Source: Massilia sp. HP4 (GTDB lineage: Bacteria > Pseudomonadota > Gammaproteobacteria > Burkholderiales > Burkholderiaceae_D). From it: DNA of 64,000 bases. Made by a program: the position numbers and the translations under genes. The first letter of the stretch is position 1. Every line of letters begins with the position of its first letter. Below the pieces are notes generated by a model. It did not search any database and was not told where the DNA came from. It saw only the letters and a list, made by a program, of their open reading frames with translations. The DNA lies in NCBI RefSeq assembly GCF_005222695.1, contig NZ_STGG01000023.1:62001-126000 (forward strand), written 5' to 3'. Shown here in pieces: positions 19,275 to 28,523 of this stretch.

Positions 19275-20639
19275 ATGGACCAGCATTCCCCGACCCAACC
19301 GACCACCGGCCGACCAGTGCGCACCCGGCGCACGCGCATCATCGGCGGCGCGATCGCCGTGCTGTCGATGGTGGCGCTGGGCTACCTGGCCTGGTCGCTC
19401 ACGCACCAGCCGGCGGGCGGGCCTGGCGGGCCGGGGATGGCGGCGGGCGGCCCTGGTGGCGGCCCGGGCGGGGGGCGTGGTCCCGGCGGTCCGGGCGGTC
19501 GGGGCGGCCCGGCCACCACGGTGGGCGTCGCCACCGCGGCGCAGGCCGATATCCCTGTCAACCTGGAAGCGCTGGGCACCGTGGCCGCCGCGGCCACCGC
19601 GACCGTGCGTCCCCAGGTGTCGGGCGTGATCCAGAAAATCCACTTCACCGAAGGCCAGATGGTCAAAGCCGGGCAGGTGCTGGCGACGATCGATCCGCGG
19701 CCATTCGAGATGGCGCTGCTGCAGGCGCGCGGCCAGCGCCAGCGCGATGAAGCCCAGCTCGAGAGCGCGCGCCTGATCCTGTCGCGCTACCGCACCCTGC
19801 TCGAACAGGACTCGATCGCGCGCCAGGAAGTCGATACCCAGGCCGCGCTGGTCAAGCAGCTCGAAGGCACGGTGTTGACCAACAAGGCGAGCGAGGGCAC
19901 GGCCCAGCTGAACCTCGATTACGCGACGGTGCGCGCGCCGATCGGCGGGCGCGTCGGCCTGCGCACGGTGGACGTCGGCAACCTGGTCGGCAGCGGCGAC
20001 GCGGCCGGCATCGCCGTCATCACCCAGCTATCGCCGATCGACGTCGAATTCGCCGTGCCGCAAGACCACCTGCCGGCGCTGCAGCGCCGCATTGCGCAAG
20101 CCAGCAAACTGCCGGCCATCGCGCTCGATCGCACGCGCACCGAGACACTGGCGAGCGGCAGCTTCATCGCGCTCGACAACCAGGTCGACACGCAAACCGG
20201 CACCGTGCGCGCCAAGGCCCGCTTCGCCAATACCGACAACCAGCTGTTCCCGAGCCAGTTCGTCAACCTGCGCCTGACCGTCAATACCTTGCAGGATGCG
20301 GTCGTGGTGCCGGTGACGGCGCTGCGCCATGGCGCCAATGGCGACTTCGTCTACGTGCTCAATGCGCAAGAGCGTACCGTGGCGCTGCGCACCGTCAAGC
20401 GTGGGCAGGCGACGGTCGACAAGGTGCAGATCGTGAGCGGCCTGAAGGTGGGCGAGCAGGTGATCACCGAAGGCGCCGACCGCCTGCGCGATGGCGCGAG
20501 CGTCGTGTTGCCGAACGATCGACCGGCCGGCGCCGTCGCGCGTGGCCAGGGGCAGGGCGCTCGCCAGGGACAAGGGCAGGGCGCTCGCCAGGGACAAGGG
20601 CAGGGCGCCGGCCGTCCGGCCCAGGGAGCGCAGCAATGA
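19275..20639 (+). CDS. mdtA: RND efflux periplasmic adaptor (MdtA-like)
   Basis: 454 residues. A single N-terminal membrane helix (RIIGGAIAVLSMVALGYLAW) is followed by a glycine/proline-rich linker of about 35 residues. The membrane-fusion core has the lipoyl-type motif ATVRPQVSGVIQKIHFTEGQMVKAGQVLATIDP, an alpha-hairpin and beta-barrel, and VVPVTALRHG near the end. It would bridge the inner-membrane RND pumps to the outer-membrane channel. The C-terminal 45 residues are a Gly/Gln/Arg repeat encoded by a 24-base tandem repeat. AAGGAAAAG precedes the ATG. It is the first gene of a four-gene operon. The assignment to MdtA rests on the two adjacent RND genes. Confidence 0.92.
   Translation: MDQHSPTQPTTGRPVRTRRTRIIGGAIAVLSMVALGYLAWSLTHQPAGGPGGPGMAAGGPGGGPGGGRGPGGPGGRGGPATTVGVATAAQADIPVNLEALGTVAAAATATVRPQVSGVIQKIHFTEGQMVKAGQVLATIDPRPFEMALLQARGQRQRDEAQLESARLILSRYRTLLEQDSIARQEVDTQAALVKQLEGTVLTNKASEGTAQLNLDYATVRAPIGGRVGLRTVDVGNLVGSGDAAGIAVITQLSPIDVEFAVPQDHLPALQRRIAQASKLPAIALDRTRTETLASGSFIALDNQVDTQTGTVRAKARFANTDNQLFPSQFVNLRLTVNTLQDAVVVPVTALRHGANGDFVYVLNAQERTVALRTVKRGQATVDKVQIVSGLKVGEQVITEGADRLRDGASVVLPNDRPAGAVARGQGQGARQGQGQGARQGQGQGAGRPAQGAQQ
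20553..20608 (+). repeat. 24-bp tandem repeat in the mdtA 3' end
   Basis: Two exact 24-base units (20553-20576 and 20577-20600) and a partial third encode QGARQGQG-type peptide repeats in the adaptor's tail. The unit length keeps the reading frame, so copy number could vary without breaking the gene. Confidence 0.88.
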
Positions 20640-20676
20640 TGTTGCGGTACCGCGATGATCGCGCGGGGAGCATCCG

Positions 20677-23600
20677 ATGAGTCCATCCACTCCCTTCATC
20701 AACCGCCCGGTCGCCACCGCCCTCCTGATGCTGGCGATCGTGCTCTCGGGCCTGGTCGGCTACCGCTTCCTGCCCCTGTCGGCGCTGCCGCAGGTCGACT
20801 TCCCGACCATCCAGGTGCAGACGCTGTACCCCGGCGCCAGCCCGGAAGTGATGGCGCGCACCGTCACCGCGCCGCTGGAGCGCCAGTTCGGCCAGATGGC
20901 CGGCCTGACCCGCATGAGTTCCACCAGCGCCGCCGGCGTTTCGATCGTGACCCTGCAGTTCGCGCTGGGCGAGACGCTCGACGTGGCCGAGCAGGAAGTG
21001 CAGGCCGCGATCAATGCCGGCGGCTCGCTGCTGCCGACCGACCTGCCGGCGCCGCCGGTCTATGCCAAGGTCAACCCGGCCGACGCGCCGGTGCTGACCC
21101 TGGCGATCACGTCCGACACGCTGCCGCTGACCGAGGTGCAGAACCTGGTCAACACCCGCCTGGCGCTCAAGATCAGCCAGGTCTCGGGCGTGGGCCAGGT
21201 CTCGCTGTCGGGCGGCCAGCGCCCGGCGGTGCGGATCCAGGCCGATACCGAGGCGCTCGCGTCCTACGGCCTCGGGCTGGACACGCTGCGCACCGCGATC
21301 AGCGCCGCCAATGCCAACAGCGCCAAGGGCAGCTTCGACGGCCCGACCCGCTCGTATGCGATCAATGCCAACGACCAGCTGGTCACCGTCCCCGACTACG
21401 AAAGCCTGATCGTCGCCTACCGCAACGGCGCCCCCGTGAAACTGGACGAAGTGGCGAACGTGGTCGACAGCGCCGAGAACGTGCGCCTGGGCGCCTGGGC
21501 CAATATGAAGCCGGCGATCATCCTCAATGTGCAGCGCCAGCCGGGCGCCAACGTGATCGCGACTGTCGACGCGATCAAGGCGCGCCTGCCCGAGTTGCAG
21601 GCCGGCCTGCCGACGGCGCTGCGCATGGACGTGCTGAGCGACCGCACCACCGGTATCCGGGCCTCGGTCAAGCATGTGCAGATCGAGCTGCTGCTGGCCG
21701 TGGTGCTGGTGGTGCTGGTGATCTTCGCCTTCTTGCACAGCCTGCGCGCGACCATCATCGCCAGCCTCGCCGTGCCGATTTCCTTGATCGGCAGCTTCGG
21801 CGTGATGTACCTGCTCGGTTACAGCCTGAACAACCTGTCCCTGATGGCGCTGACGATCGCCACCGGCTTCGTGGTCGACGATGCGATCGTCATGATCGAG
21901 AACATCGCGCGCTATATCGAAAAAGGTGAGAAGCCGATGGCGGCCGCGATCAAGGGCGCGACCCAGATCGGCTTCACCATCATCTCGCTGACCGTGTCGC
22001 TGATCGCGGTGCTGATCCCGCTGCTGTTCATGGGCGACGTGGTCGGCCGCCTGTTCCGCGAATTCGCGGTGACCCTGGCGATCACGATCCTGATCTCGGG
22101 CGTCGTGTCGCTGACGCTGGTGCCGATGATGGCGGCGCGCTGGCTGCGTAGCCATGAACAAGAAAAGCCGAGCAAATTCGCCGTCAGGTTCCAGGCCTTC
22201 TTCGATCGCGTGATCGAGCGCTACGACGTGATGCTGGGGTGGGTATTGAAACGCCAGGGCCTGACCCTGCTGGTGGCGCTCGGCACCCTGGTGCTGACCG
22301 CGCTGCTGTGGATGATCATCCCCAAGGGCCTGTTCCCGACCCAGGACACCGGCCAGTTGCAGGCCAGGGTGCAGGCGCGCCAGTCGATCTCGTACGCCGA
22401 CATGGCCAAGCTGCAGCAAGAGGCGGCGCGCCAGATCATGGCCGATCCCGAGGTCGCCACGGTGGCATCGTATGTCGGCGTCGATGCGGCCAACAACACC
22501 ATGCTGCATACCGGGACCATGCTGATCAACCTGAAGGCCGACCGCGGCGACGCGCTTGAAACCATGCAGCGCCTGCGCCAGCGCGTGGCCAATGTGCCGG
22601 GCCTGCAGCTGTTCCTGCAACCGACGCAAGACCTGACCATCGACGCCGAGAGCGGCCCGACCCAGTACCGGCTGTCGATCGAAGGCGCCGACGAGGACAC
22701 GGTCAACGAGTGGGCCCGCAAGCTCACCCAGAAAATCGGCAGCCTGCCCGAGCTGCGCACCGCCGTCACCGACGCCGGCGCGACGGGCGCCGCCGCCTTC
22801 ATCGACATCGACCGCGACACCGCTTCGCGGCTGTCGATCACGGCCGCCTCGATCGACGACGCGCTGTACAGCGCCTTCGGCCAGCGCATCGTGTCGACCA
22901 TCTTCACCGAAACCAACCAGTACCGCGTGATCCTGGAAGCGCAGCAGGACGAGGCGATGTCGATCGCCGCCCTGGGCCGCCTGCAGCTGCGCACCGGTTC
23001 CGGCCAGCCGACGCCGCTGTCGGCGATCGCCACCATCAGCGAGCGCCAGGCGCCGCTGCAGGTGATCCACGTGGCCCAGTACCCGGCGGCGACGGTCGGC
23101 TTCGACACGGCATCCGGCGCCTCTCTGGGGCAGGCGGTGAGCGCGATCCGCGCCGCGGCCGAGGAGATCGGCATGCCGGCCTCGGTCAGCATGACCTTCC
23201 TCGGCGCTTCCGGCGCCTACGAGGCTTCGCTGTCGAACCAGCTGTGGCTGATCCTGGCCGCGGTCGTCTGCGTCTACATCGTGCTGGGCGTGCTGTATGA
23301 GAGCTATATCCACCCGCTGACGATCCTGTCGACCCTGCCATCGGCCGGCGTCGGCGCGCTGCTGGCGCTGTGGGTCAGCGGCCAGGGCCTGGGCGTGATC
23401 GGCATCATCGGCATCATCCTCCTGATCGGCATCGTCAAGAAGAACGCGATCATGATGATCGACTTCGCGATCGAGGCCGAGCGCGAGGAAGGCAAATCTC
23501 CGCTGGTGGCGATCCGCCAGGCTGCCTTGCTGCGCTTCCGCCCGATCCTGATGACGACCCTGGCGGCGCTGTTCGCGGCGGTCCCGCTGATGCTGGGCAC

Positions 23601-23772
23601 GGGCGAGGGCGCCGAGCTGCGCCGGCCGCTGGGCCTGGCCATCTTCGGCGGCCTGATCCTGAGCCAGCTGCTCACCTTGTTCACGACCCCGGTGATCTAC
23701 CTGGCCTTCGACCGCACCGCGCGCCGCTGGACGGGTAAAGCACCGCACAAGACCGAAGGGGCGGGCGCATGA
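20677..23772 (+). CDS. mdtB: RND efflux pump subunit (MdtB-like)
   Basis: 1031 residues with the usual RND layout: one N-terminal helix, a large periplasmic loop, a block of helices around residues 335-530, a second loop and a final helix block. Proton-relay acidic residues are in GFVVDDAIVMIENI and the Lys is in LIGIVKKNAIMMIDF. It exports drugs or bile-salt-like compounds using the proton gradient, and in the MdtBC system forms a heteromultimer with its neighbour. GGGGAG lies 8 bases before the ATG. The ATGA overlap with the next gene supports coupling. Substrates cannot be predicted. Confidence 0.93.
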   Translation: MSPSTPFINRPVATALLMLAIVLSGLVGYRFLPLSALPQVDFPTIQVQTLYPGASPEVMARTVTAPLERQFGQMAGLTRMSSTSAAGVSIVTLQFALGETLDVAEQEVQAAINAGGSLLPTDLPAPPVYAKVNPADAPVLTLAITSDTLPLTEVQNLVNTRLALKISQVSGVGQVSLSGGQRPAVRIQADTEALASYGLGLDTLRTAISAANANSAKGSFDGPTRSYAINANDQLVTVPDYESLIVAYRNGAPVKLDEVANVVDSAENVRLGAWANMKPAIILNVQRQPGANVIATVDAIKARLPELQAGLPTALRMDVLSDRTTGIRASVKHVQIELLLAVVLVVLVIFAFLHSLRATIIASLAVPISLIGSFGVMYLLGYSLNNLSLMALTIATGFVVDDAIVMIENIARYIEKGEKPMAAAIKGATQIGFTIISLTVSLIAVLIPLLFMGDVVGRLFREFAVTLAITILISGVVSLTLVPMMAARWLRSHEQEKPSKFAVRFQAFFDRVIERYDVMLGWVLKRQGLTLLVALGTLVLTALLWMIIPKGLFPTQDTGQLQARVQARQSISYADMAKLQQEAARQIMADPEVATVASYVGVDAANNTMLHTGTMLINLKADRGDALETMQRLRQRVANVPGLQLFLQPTQDLTIDAESGPTQYRLSIEGADEDTVNEWARKLTQKIGSLPELRTAVTDAGATGAAAFIDIDRDTASRLSITAASIDDALYSAFGQRIVSTIFTETNQYRVILEAQQDEAMSIAALGRLQLRTGSGQPTPLSAIATISERQAPLQVIHVAQYPAATVGFDTASGASLGQAVSAIRAAAEEIGMPASVSMTFLGASGAYEASLSNQLWLILAAVVCVYIVLGVLYESYIHPLTILSTLPSAGVGALLALWVSGQGLGVIGIIGIILLIGIVKKNAIMMIDFAIEAEREEGKSPLVAIRQAALLRFRPILMTTLAALFAAVPLMLGTGEGAELRRPLGLAIFGGLILSQLLTLFTTPVIYLAFDRTARRWTGKAPHKTEGAGA

Positions 23773-26700
23773 ATTTGTCGCGCCCCTTCGTCGAGCGCCC
23801 GATCGCCACGGTCCTGCTGACCCTGGGCCTGGCGCTGGCCGGCATCGCCGCCTATTTCGTGCTGCCGGTGGCGCCGCTGCCCCAGGTCGACTATCCGACG
23901 GTGTCGGTGTCGGCCTCGCTGCCGGGCGCCAGCCCGGAAACCATGGCCTCGAGCGTGGCCACGCCGCTCGAGCGGCGCCTGGGCGTGATCGCCGGCGTGA
24001 ACGAGATGACCTCGAGCAGCAGCACCGGCTCGACCCGCATCAACCTGCAATTCGAACTGAACCGCCAGATCGACGCCGCCGCGCGCGAGGTGCAGGCGGC
24101 GATCAATGCCTCGCGCGCCGACCTGCCGGCGACCTTGCGCAGCAACCCGACCTATCGCAAGGCCAACCCGTCGGACGCGCCGGTGATCATCCTGGCGCTG
24201 ACGTCGAAAACGAAATCGCCGGCCCAGATCTATGAATCGGTGTCGAACCTGGTGCAGCAGCGCCTGGCCCAGGTCAAGGGCGTGGGCGAGGTGGAAATCG
24301 GCGGCGGCTCGCTGCCCGCGGTGCGGGTCGAGCTGGTGCCGTATTCGCTGAACCGCTACGGCGTCTCGGCCGAGGACGTGCGCGCCGCGATCCAGGCCAG
24401 CAATCCGAACCGCCCCAAGGGCGAGATCGACGGCAATGGCAACCGCCTGCAGATCTATTCGCAGCCGGCCGGCGGCGATGGCCGCAGCGCCAGCGACTAT
24501 AAAGACCTGGTGGTGGCATGGCGCGATGGCGCCGCCGTGCGCCTGTCGGACGTGGCGAACGTGTTCGACGGCCCCGAGAACATCTATACGCTGGGCCTGT
24601 TCAACGGCCAGCCGGCGGTGATCGTGCTGGTCACGCGCCAGCCCGAGGCGAATGTGATCGAGACCGTGGACGGCATCCGCGACCTGCTGCCGTCGTTGCA
24701 GGCCCAACTGCCGGGTGACATCAACCTGGCGGTGGCGTCGGATCGCACCAATTCGATTCGCGCCTCGCTGCACGAGATCGAGTTCACCCTGGTGCTGTCG
24801 ATCGTGCTGGTGGTGGGCGTGGTCAGCGTCTTCCTGCGGTCCCTGCGCGCCACCGTGGTGCCGGCGGTGGCGACCGTGGTGTCGCTGCTGGGCACCTTCG
24901 GCGTGATGTATGCGCTCGGCTTTTCGCTCAACAACCTGTCGCTGATGGCGCTGACGGTGGCCGCCGGCTTCGTCGTCGACGACGCCATCGTGGTGCTGGA
25001 AAACACCGCGCGCCATATCGAGAACGGCATGGACCGCATGCAGGCCGCGCTGCTCGGTGCGCGCGAGGTGGGCTTTACCGTGCTGTCGATTTCGCTGTCG
25101 CTGGTGGCGGTGTTCATTCCGCTGCTGTTCATGGGCGGCCAGGTGGGCCGGCTGTTCCGCGAATTCGCCGTGACCCTGTCGGCGGCGGTGCTGATTTCGC
25201 TGGTGATCTCGCTGACCACGACGCCGATGATGTGCGCCTGGCTGCTGCGCAAGGAAGACCCGGACAAGAAACCCGGGCGCCTGGCGCGCTGGTCCGAGAA
25301 CGGCTTTGCGCGCGTGCTGCGTGTCTACGAGCATGCGCTCGACTGGGCGCTCGACAGCAAGCTGCTGGTGATGATCATCCTGCTGTTTACGGTGGCGCTG
25401 AACGTCTATCTGTTCTCCAGTGCACCGAAGGGTTTCTTCCCGCAGCAGGATTCGGGCCAGATGAATGGCGGCATCCGCGCCGACCAGAGCATCTCGTCGC
25501 AGGCGATGCAGCAAAAGATCTACCAGCTGGTCGAGATCATCCGCAAGGATCCGGCAGTGGACACCGTGGTGGCCTTCACCGGCGGCGGGCGCGCCGGCGG
25601 CGGCTTTATGTTCGTTAACCTGAAGCCCGTGGGCGAGCGCGACGTCGCCGCCCAGGCCGTGATCGCGCGTTTGCGCCCGCAGATGGCGAAGGTCACCGGC
25701 ATCACGATCTTCTTGAATCCGGTGCAGGACTTGCGCATGGGCGGACGGTCCAGCAACTCCACCTACCAGTACACGCTCAAGAGCGACAACGCGGAAGACC
25801 TGAAACAGTGGGCCTCGCGCCTGGCCGAGGCCATGAAGGCGCAGCCGGCGCTGGTCGACGTCGACACCGACCAGGCCGAAAATGGCGTCGAAACCTATGT
25901 CACGATCGACAAGGAGACTGCGGCGCGCATGGGCATCAGCACGCGCGACGTGACCAACGCCCTGTACAACGCCTTCGGCCAGCGCCAGGTGGCCAATATC
26001 TACGATGAGCTGAACCAGTACCACGTGGTGATGGGCGTGGCGCAGAAGTATGCGCAGTCGCCCGAGGCCTTGAAGGACGTGTACGTGCCGGCGCGGCCGA
26101 CCGGTGGATCGGGTGGCGTGGTGTCGGCCACCACCGGCACCGCGGCCGCCAGCGGTGCGGCGGGCGCCTCGACCTCGACGACCGCCAACCTGACCGCGGC
26201 GCGCGACCCGTCCGGTGGCCAGGCCCTGGCCAGCAACGCGGCCACCATGGTGCCGCTGTCGGCGATCGCGCGTTTCGCCGAGAGCGCGACCCCGACCTCG
26301 GTCAGCCACCAGGACGGAGAATTGGCGACCACCGTCTCGTACAACCTGAACCCGGGTTTCAGCCTGACCGACGGCGAGGCGGCGGTGCGCCAGGCCGAAG
26401 CCGATATCGGCATGCCGACCAATGTGCGCGGCAGCTTCCAGGGCACGGCGGCAGCGGCGCAAGAGTCGAGCAAGGAGCAGCCGCTGCTGATCCTGGCCGC
26501 GATCGTCGTCATTTATATTGTGCTGGGCATCCTGTACGAGAGCCTGGTGCATCCGGTGACGGTGCTCTCGACCCTGCCGTCGGCCGGCGTGGGCGCGGTG
26601 CTGGCGCTGCTGCTGTTCAAGATGGAGTTCTCGATCATCGCCCTGATCGGGGTGTTCCTGCTGATCGGCATCGTCAAGAAGAACGCGATCCTGATCATCG

Positions 26701-27038
26701 ATTTCGCATTGGAGGCCGAGCGCGCGCGCGGGCTTACCGCGATGGAAGCGGTGCGCGAAGCCTGCATGCTGCGCTTCCGGCCGATCCTGATGACGACCCT
26801 GGCCGCGGCCCTGGGCGCGCTGCCGCTGGCGATCGGCTTCGGCGAAGGCTCGGAACTGCGCCGCCCGCTGGGCATCGCCATCATCGGCGGCCTGGTCGCG
26901 AGCCAGCTCCTGACCCTGCTCACCACGCCGGTGGTCTACGTCCTGCTCGACAAGCTGCGCACCCGCAAACTCGACGAACACAACCTGACCCGTCATCCTC
27001 ACGAAGACGACACGGGTCCATCGCTGGCAAAACCATGA
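23769..27038 (+). CDS. mdtC: RND efflux pump subunit (MdtC-like)
   Basis: 1089 residues, longer than typical MdtC (about 1025). It shares RND hallmarks with its neighbour (GFVVDDAIVVLENTARHIE; LIGIVKKNAILIIDF). The extra length is largely a Ser/Thr/Ala/Gly-rich insertion at about residues 778-825 (GGSGGVVSATTGTAAASG and following) in the second periplasmic loop, next to the docking region. It overlaps both the upstream and downstream genes by 4 bases. It is predicted to pair with the 20677-23772 subunit in a heterotrimer. Confidence 0.93.
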   Translation: MNLSRPFVERPIATVLLTLGLALAGIAAYFVLPVAPLPQVDYPTVSVSASLPGASPETMASSVATPLERRLGVIAGVNEMTSSSSTGSTRINLQFELNRQIDAAAREVQAAINASRADLPATLRSNPTYRKANPSDAPVIILALTSKTKSPAQIYESVSNLVQQRLAQVKGVGEVEIGGGSLPAVRVELVPYSLNRYGVSAEDVRAAIQASNPNRPKGEIDGNGNRLQIYSQPAGGDGRSASDYKDLVVAWRDGAAVRLSDVANVFDGPENIYTLGLFNGQPAVIVLVTRQPEANVIETVDGIRDLLPSLQAQLPGDINLAVASDRTNSIRASLHEIEFTLVLSIVLVVGVVSVFLRSLRATVVPAVATVVSLLGTFGVMYALGFSLNNLSLMALTVAAGFVVDDAIVVLENTARHIENGMDRMQAALLGAREVGFTVLSISLSLVAVFIPLLFMGGQVGRLFREFAVTLSAAVLISLVISLTTTPMMCAWLLRKEDPDKKPGRLARWSENGFARVLRVYEHALDWALDSKLLVMIILLFTVALNVYLFSSAPKGFFPQQDSGQMNGGIRADQSISSQAMQQKIYQLVEIIRKDPAVDTVVAFTGGGRAGGGFMFVNLKPVGERDVAAQAVIARLRPQMAKVTGITIFLNPVQDLRMGGRSSNSTYQYTLKSDNAEDLKQWASRLAEAMKAQPALVDVDTDQAENGVETYVTIDKETAARMGISTRDVTNALYNAFGQRQVANIYDELNQYHVVMGVAQKYAQSPEALKDVYVPARPTGGSGGVVSATTGTAAASGAAGASTSTTANLTAARDPSGGQALASNAATMVPLSAIARFAESATPTSVSHQDGELATTVSYNLNPGFSLTDGEAAVRQAEADIGMPTNVRGSFQGTAAAAQESSKEQPLLILAAIVVIYIVLGILYESLVHPVTVLSTLPSAGVGAVLALLLFKMEFSIIALIGVFLLIGIVKKNAILIIDFALEAERARGLTAMEAVREACMLRFRPILMTTLAAALGALPLAIGFGEGSELRRPLGIAIIGGLVASQLLTLLTTPVVYVLLDKLRTRKLDEHNLTRHPHEDDTGPSLAKP

Positions 27039-28468
27039 TTTCTATGCGACATACCGTTCCAACACGTCTTACCCTGCTCGCCCTTGCCGCGGCCTTGGCC
27101 GGCTGCGCCGTCGGACCCGCCTACGAGCGTCCCGATCCGCTGCAGGCCGGCGCCGCGCTGCCGGGAACCTACAAGGAAGCCGAGGGCTGGGTGCCGGCGG
27201 CGCCCGCCGACGCGCTCGAGCGCGGCCCCTGGTGGACCCTGTTCGAAGACCCCGAACTCGACCGCCTTGCCAGGCAGGTGGAGGCCGCCAACCAGAACGT
27301 GGCGGTGGCGGTCGCCAACTATGCCCAGGCGCGCGCGCTGGTGGCGCAGCAGCGTGCCTCGCTGTTCCCGGTGGTGACGCTGGGCGCCGGCGCCGACCGT
27401 GCCGGTGGCGGAGAGCGCAGTGCAGATAATTCATACCGCCTGCAGATCGGCGCCAGCTGGGAGCCGGACGTGTTCGGCCGCCTGCGAAATGCCGTGACCG
27501 GCGCCGAGGCCAGCGCGCAAGCCACCGCCGCCGACCTGGCCAGCGCCGTCCTCGCGGCCCAGGGCGAATTGGCGATCAACTACTTTTCGCTGCGCCAGAC
27601 CGACGCCCAGCGCGAGATGCTGGCCTCGACCATCGAAGGCTACGAGCGGGTGCTGCAGATCACCTCGAACCGCTTCGAGGCCGGCATCGCGGCGCGCTCC
27701 GACGTGCTGCAGGCCCAGACCCAGCTCGCCAATGCGCGCAGCGACGCCCTCGGCCTGCAAAACCAGCGGGCCCAGCTCGAGCATGCGATCGCGGTGCTGG
27801 TCGGCCAGACCCCGTCGACCTTCGCGCTGCCGCCGGCGCCATGGCATGTGTCGGTGCCGGACGTGCCGGTCGGCGTGCCGTCGACCTTGCTGCAGCGCCG
27901 TCCCGACATCGCCGCCGCCGAGCGCGACGTGGCGGCGGCCAATGCCGACATCGGCATCGCGCGTTCGGCCTATTTCCCCAATTTCGGCCTGTCGGCCAAC
28001 TACGGCAATACCACCAGCCGCGTGGGCGACCTGTTCTCGGCGTCCGCCGCGGCCTGGTCGTTCGGCCTCTCGGCGGCCCAGACCATCTTCAATGCCGGCG
28101 CCACCCGCGCCAGCGTGCAAGGCGCCGAGGCGCGCCACCAGGCCACGGTGGCGCGCTACCGGCAGGTGGTGCTGGATGCCTTCGCCGCGGTCGAGAACGG
28201 GCTATCGGCCACCCGCGTGCTGGAACAGCAGCAGCAATTGCGGGCCGAGGCGGCCGAGGCGGCCGGACTGGTCGAAGAGCAGATCCTGAATCGCTACAAG
28301 GCTGGGCAGGTCAGCTATACCGAGGTGGTGCAGGCCCAGGTGACGGCGCTCAATGCGCGCCGCTCGCTGGTGCAGGTACAGGCCGACCGCCAGACGGCCG
28401 CGGTATCGCTGATCCAGTCGCTTGGTGGTGGCTGGCAAGAGGCGGCGCTGGCCACGGCCGCCCGTTAA
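27035..28468 (+). CDS. Outer-membrane efflux lipoprotein (NodT/OprM family)
   Basis: 477 residues. The lipobox LAGC puts the acylated Cys at residue 24, followed by VGPAYERPDP, the usual start of NodT-type channels. Two long coiled-coil/beta repeats with characteristic ANQNVAVAVANYAQARALV, SYRLQIGASWEPDVFGRLRNAV, RRPDIAAAERDVAAANADIGIARSAYFPNF are visible. It provides the TolC-like channel for the upstream pump. ATGA overlap with the MdtC-like gene. A second ATG 9 bases later is also possible. It is the last gene of the operon; the next promoter overlaps its stop codon. Confidence 0.93.
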   Translation: MISMRHTVPTRLTLLALAAALAGCAVGPAYERPDPLQAGAALPGTYKEAEGWVPAAPADALERGPWWTLFEDPELDRLARQVEAANQNVAVAVANYAQARALVAQQRASLFPVVTLGAGADRAGGGERSADNSYRLQIGASWEPDVFGRLRNAVTGAEASAQATAADLASAVLAAQGELAINYFSLRQTDAQREMLASTIEGYERVLQITSNRFEAGIAARSDVLQAQTQLANARSDALGLQNQRAQLEHAIAVLVGQTPSTFALPPAPWHVSVPDVPVGVPSTLLQRRPDIAAAERDVAAANADIGIARSAYFPNFGLSANYGNTTSRVGDLFSASAAAWSFGLSAAQTIFNAGATRASVQGAEARHQATVARYRQVVLDAFAAVENGLSATRVLEQQQQLRAEAAEAAGLVEEQILNRYKAGQVSYTEVVQAQVTALNARRSLVQVQADRQTAAVSLIQSLGGGWQEAALATAAR

Positions 28469-28493
28469 CTTCCGCTGCGCCAGGCATTACAAT
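28465..28493 (+). promoter_or_regulatory. Predicted sigma-70 promoter of the first HDOD gene
   Basis: TTAACT and TACAAT are separated by 17 bases. The TACAAT lies in an 11-base block GGCATTACAAT starting 41 bases before the ATG at 28524. The same 11 bases sit at the same distance before the paralogous gene at 35985. The -35 overlaps the stop codon of the efflux lipoprotein gene. Confidence 0.55.
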
Positions 28494-28523
28494 GCTGCGA
28501 TTATTGATTGTCAGGCACACGCC

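Noticed and set aside
20464-27002. Two very long open frames (over 1090 codons each) on the minus strand across the RND pump genes
   Set aside because: They are antisense shadows of GC-rich genes. Their products are His/Arg/Gln/Asp-rich with no domain pattern, while the plus strand encodes complete RND pumps with all key motifs.
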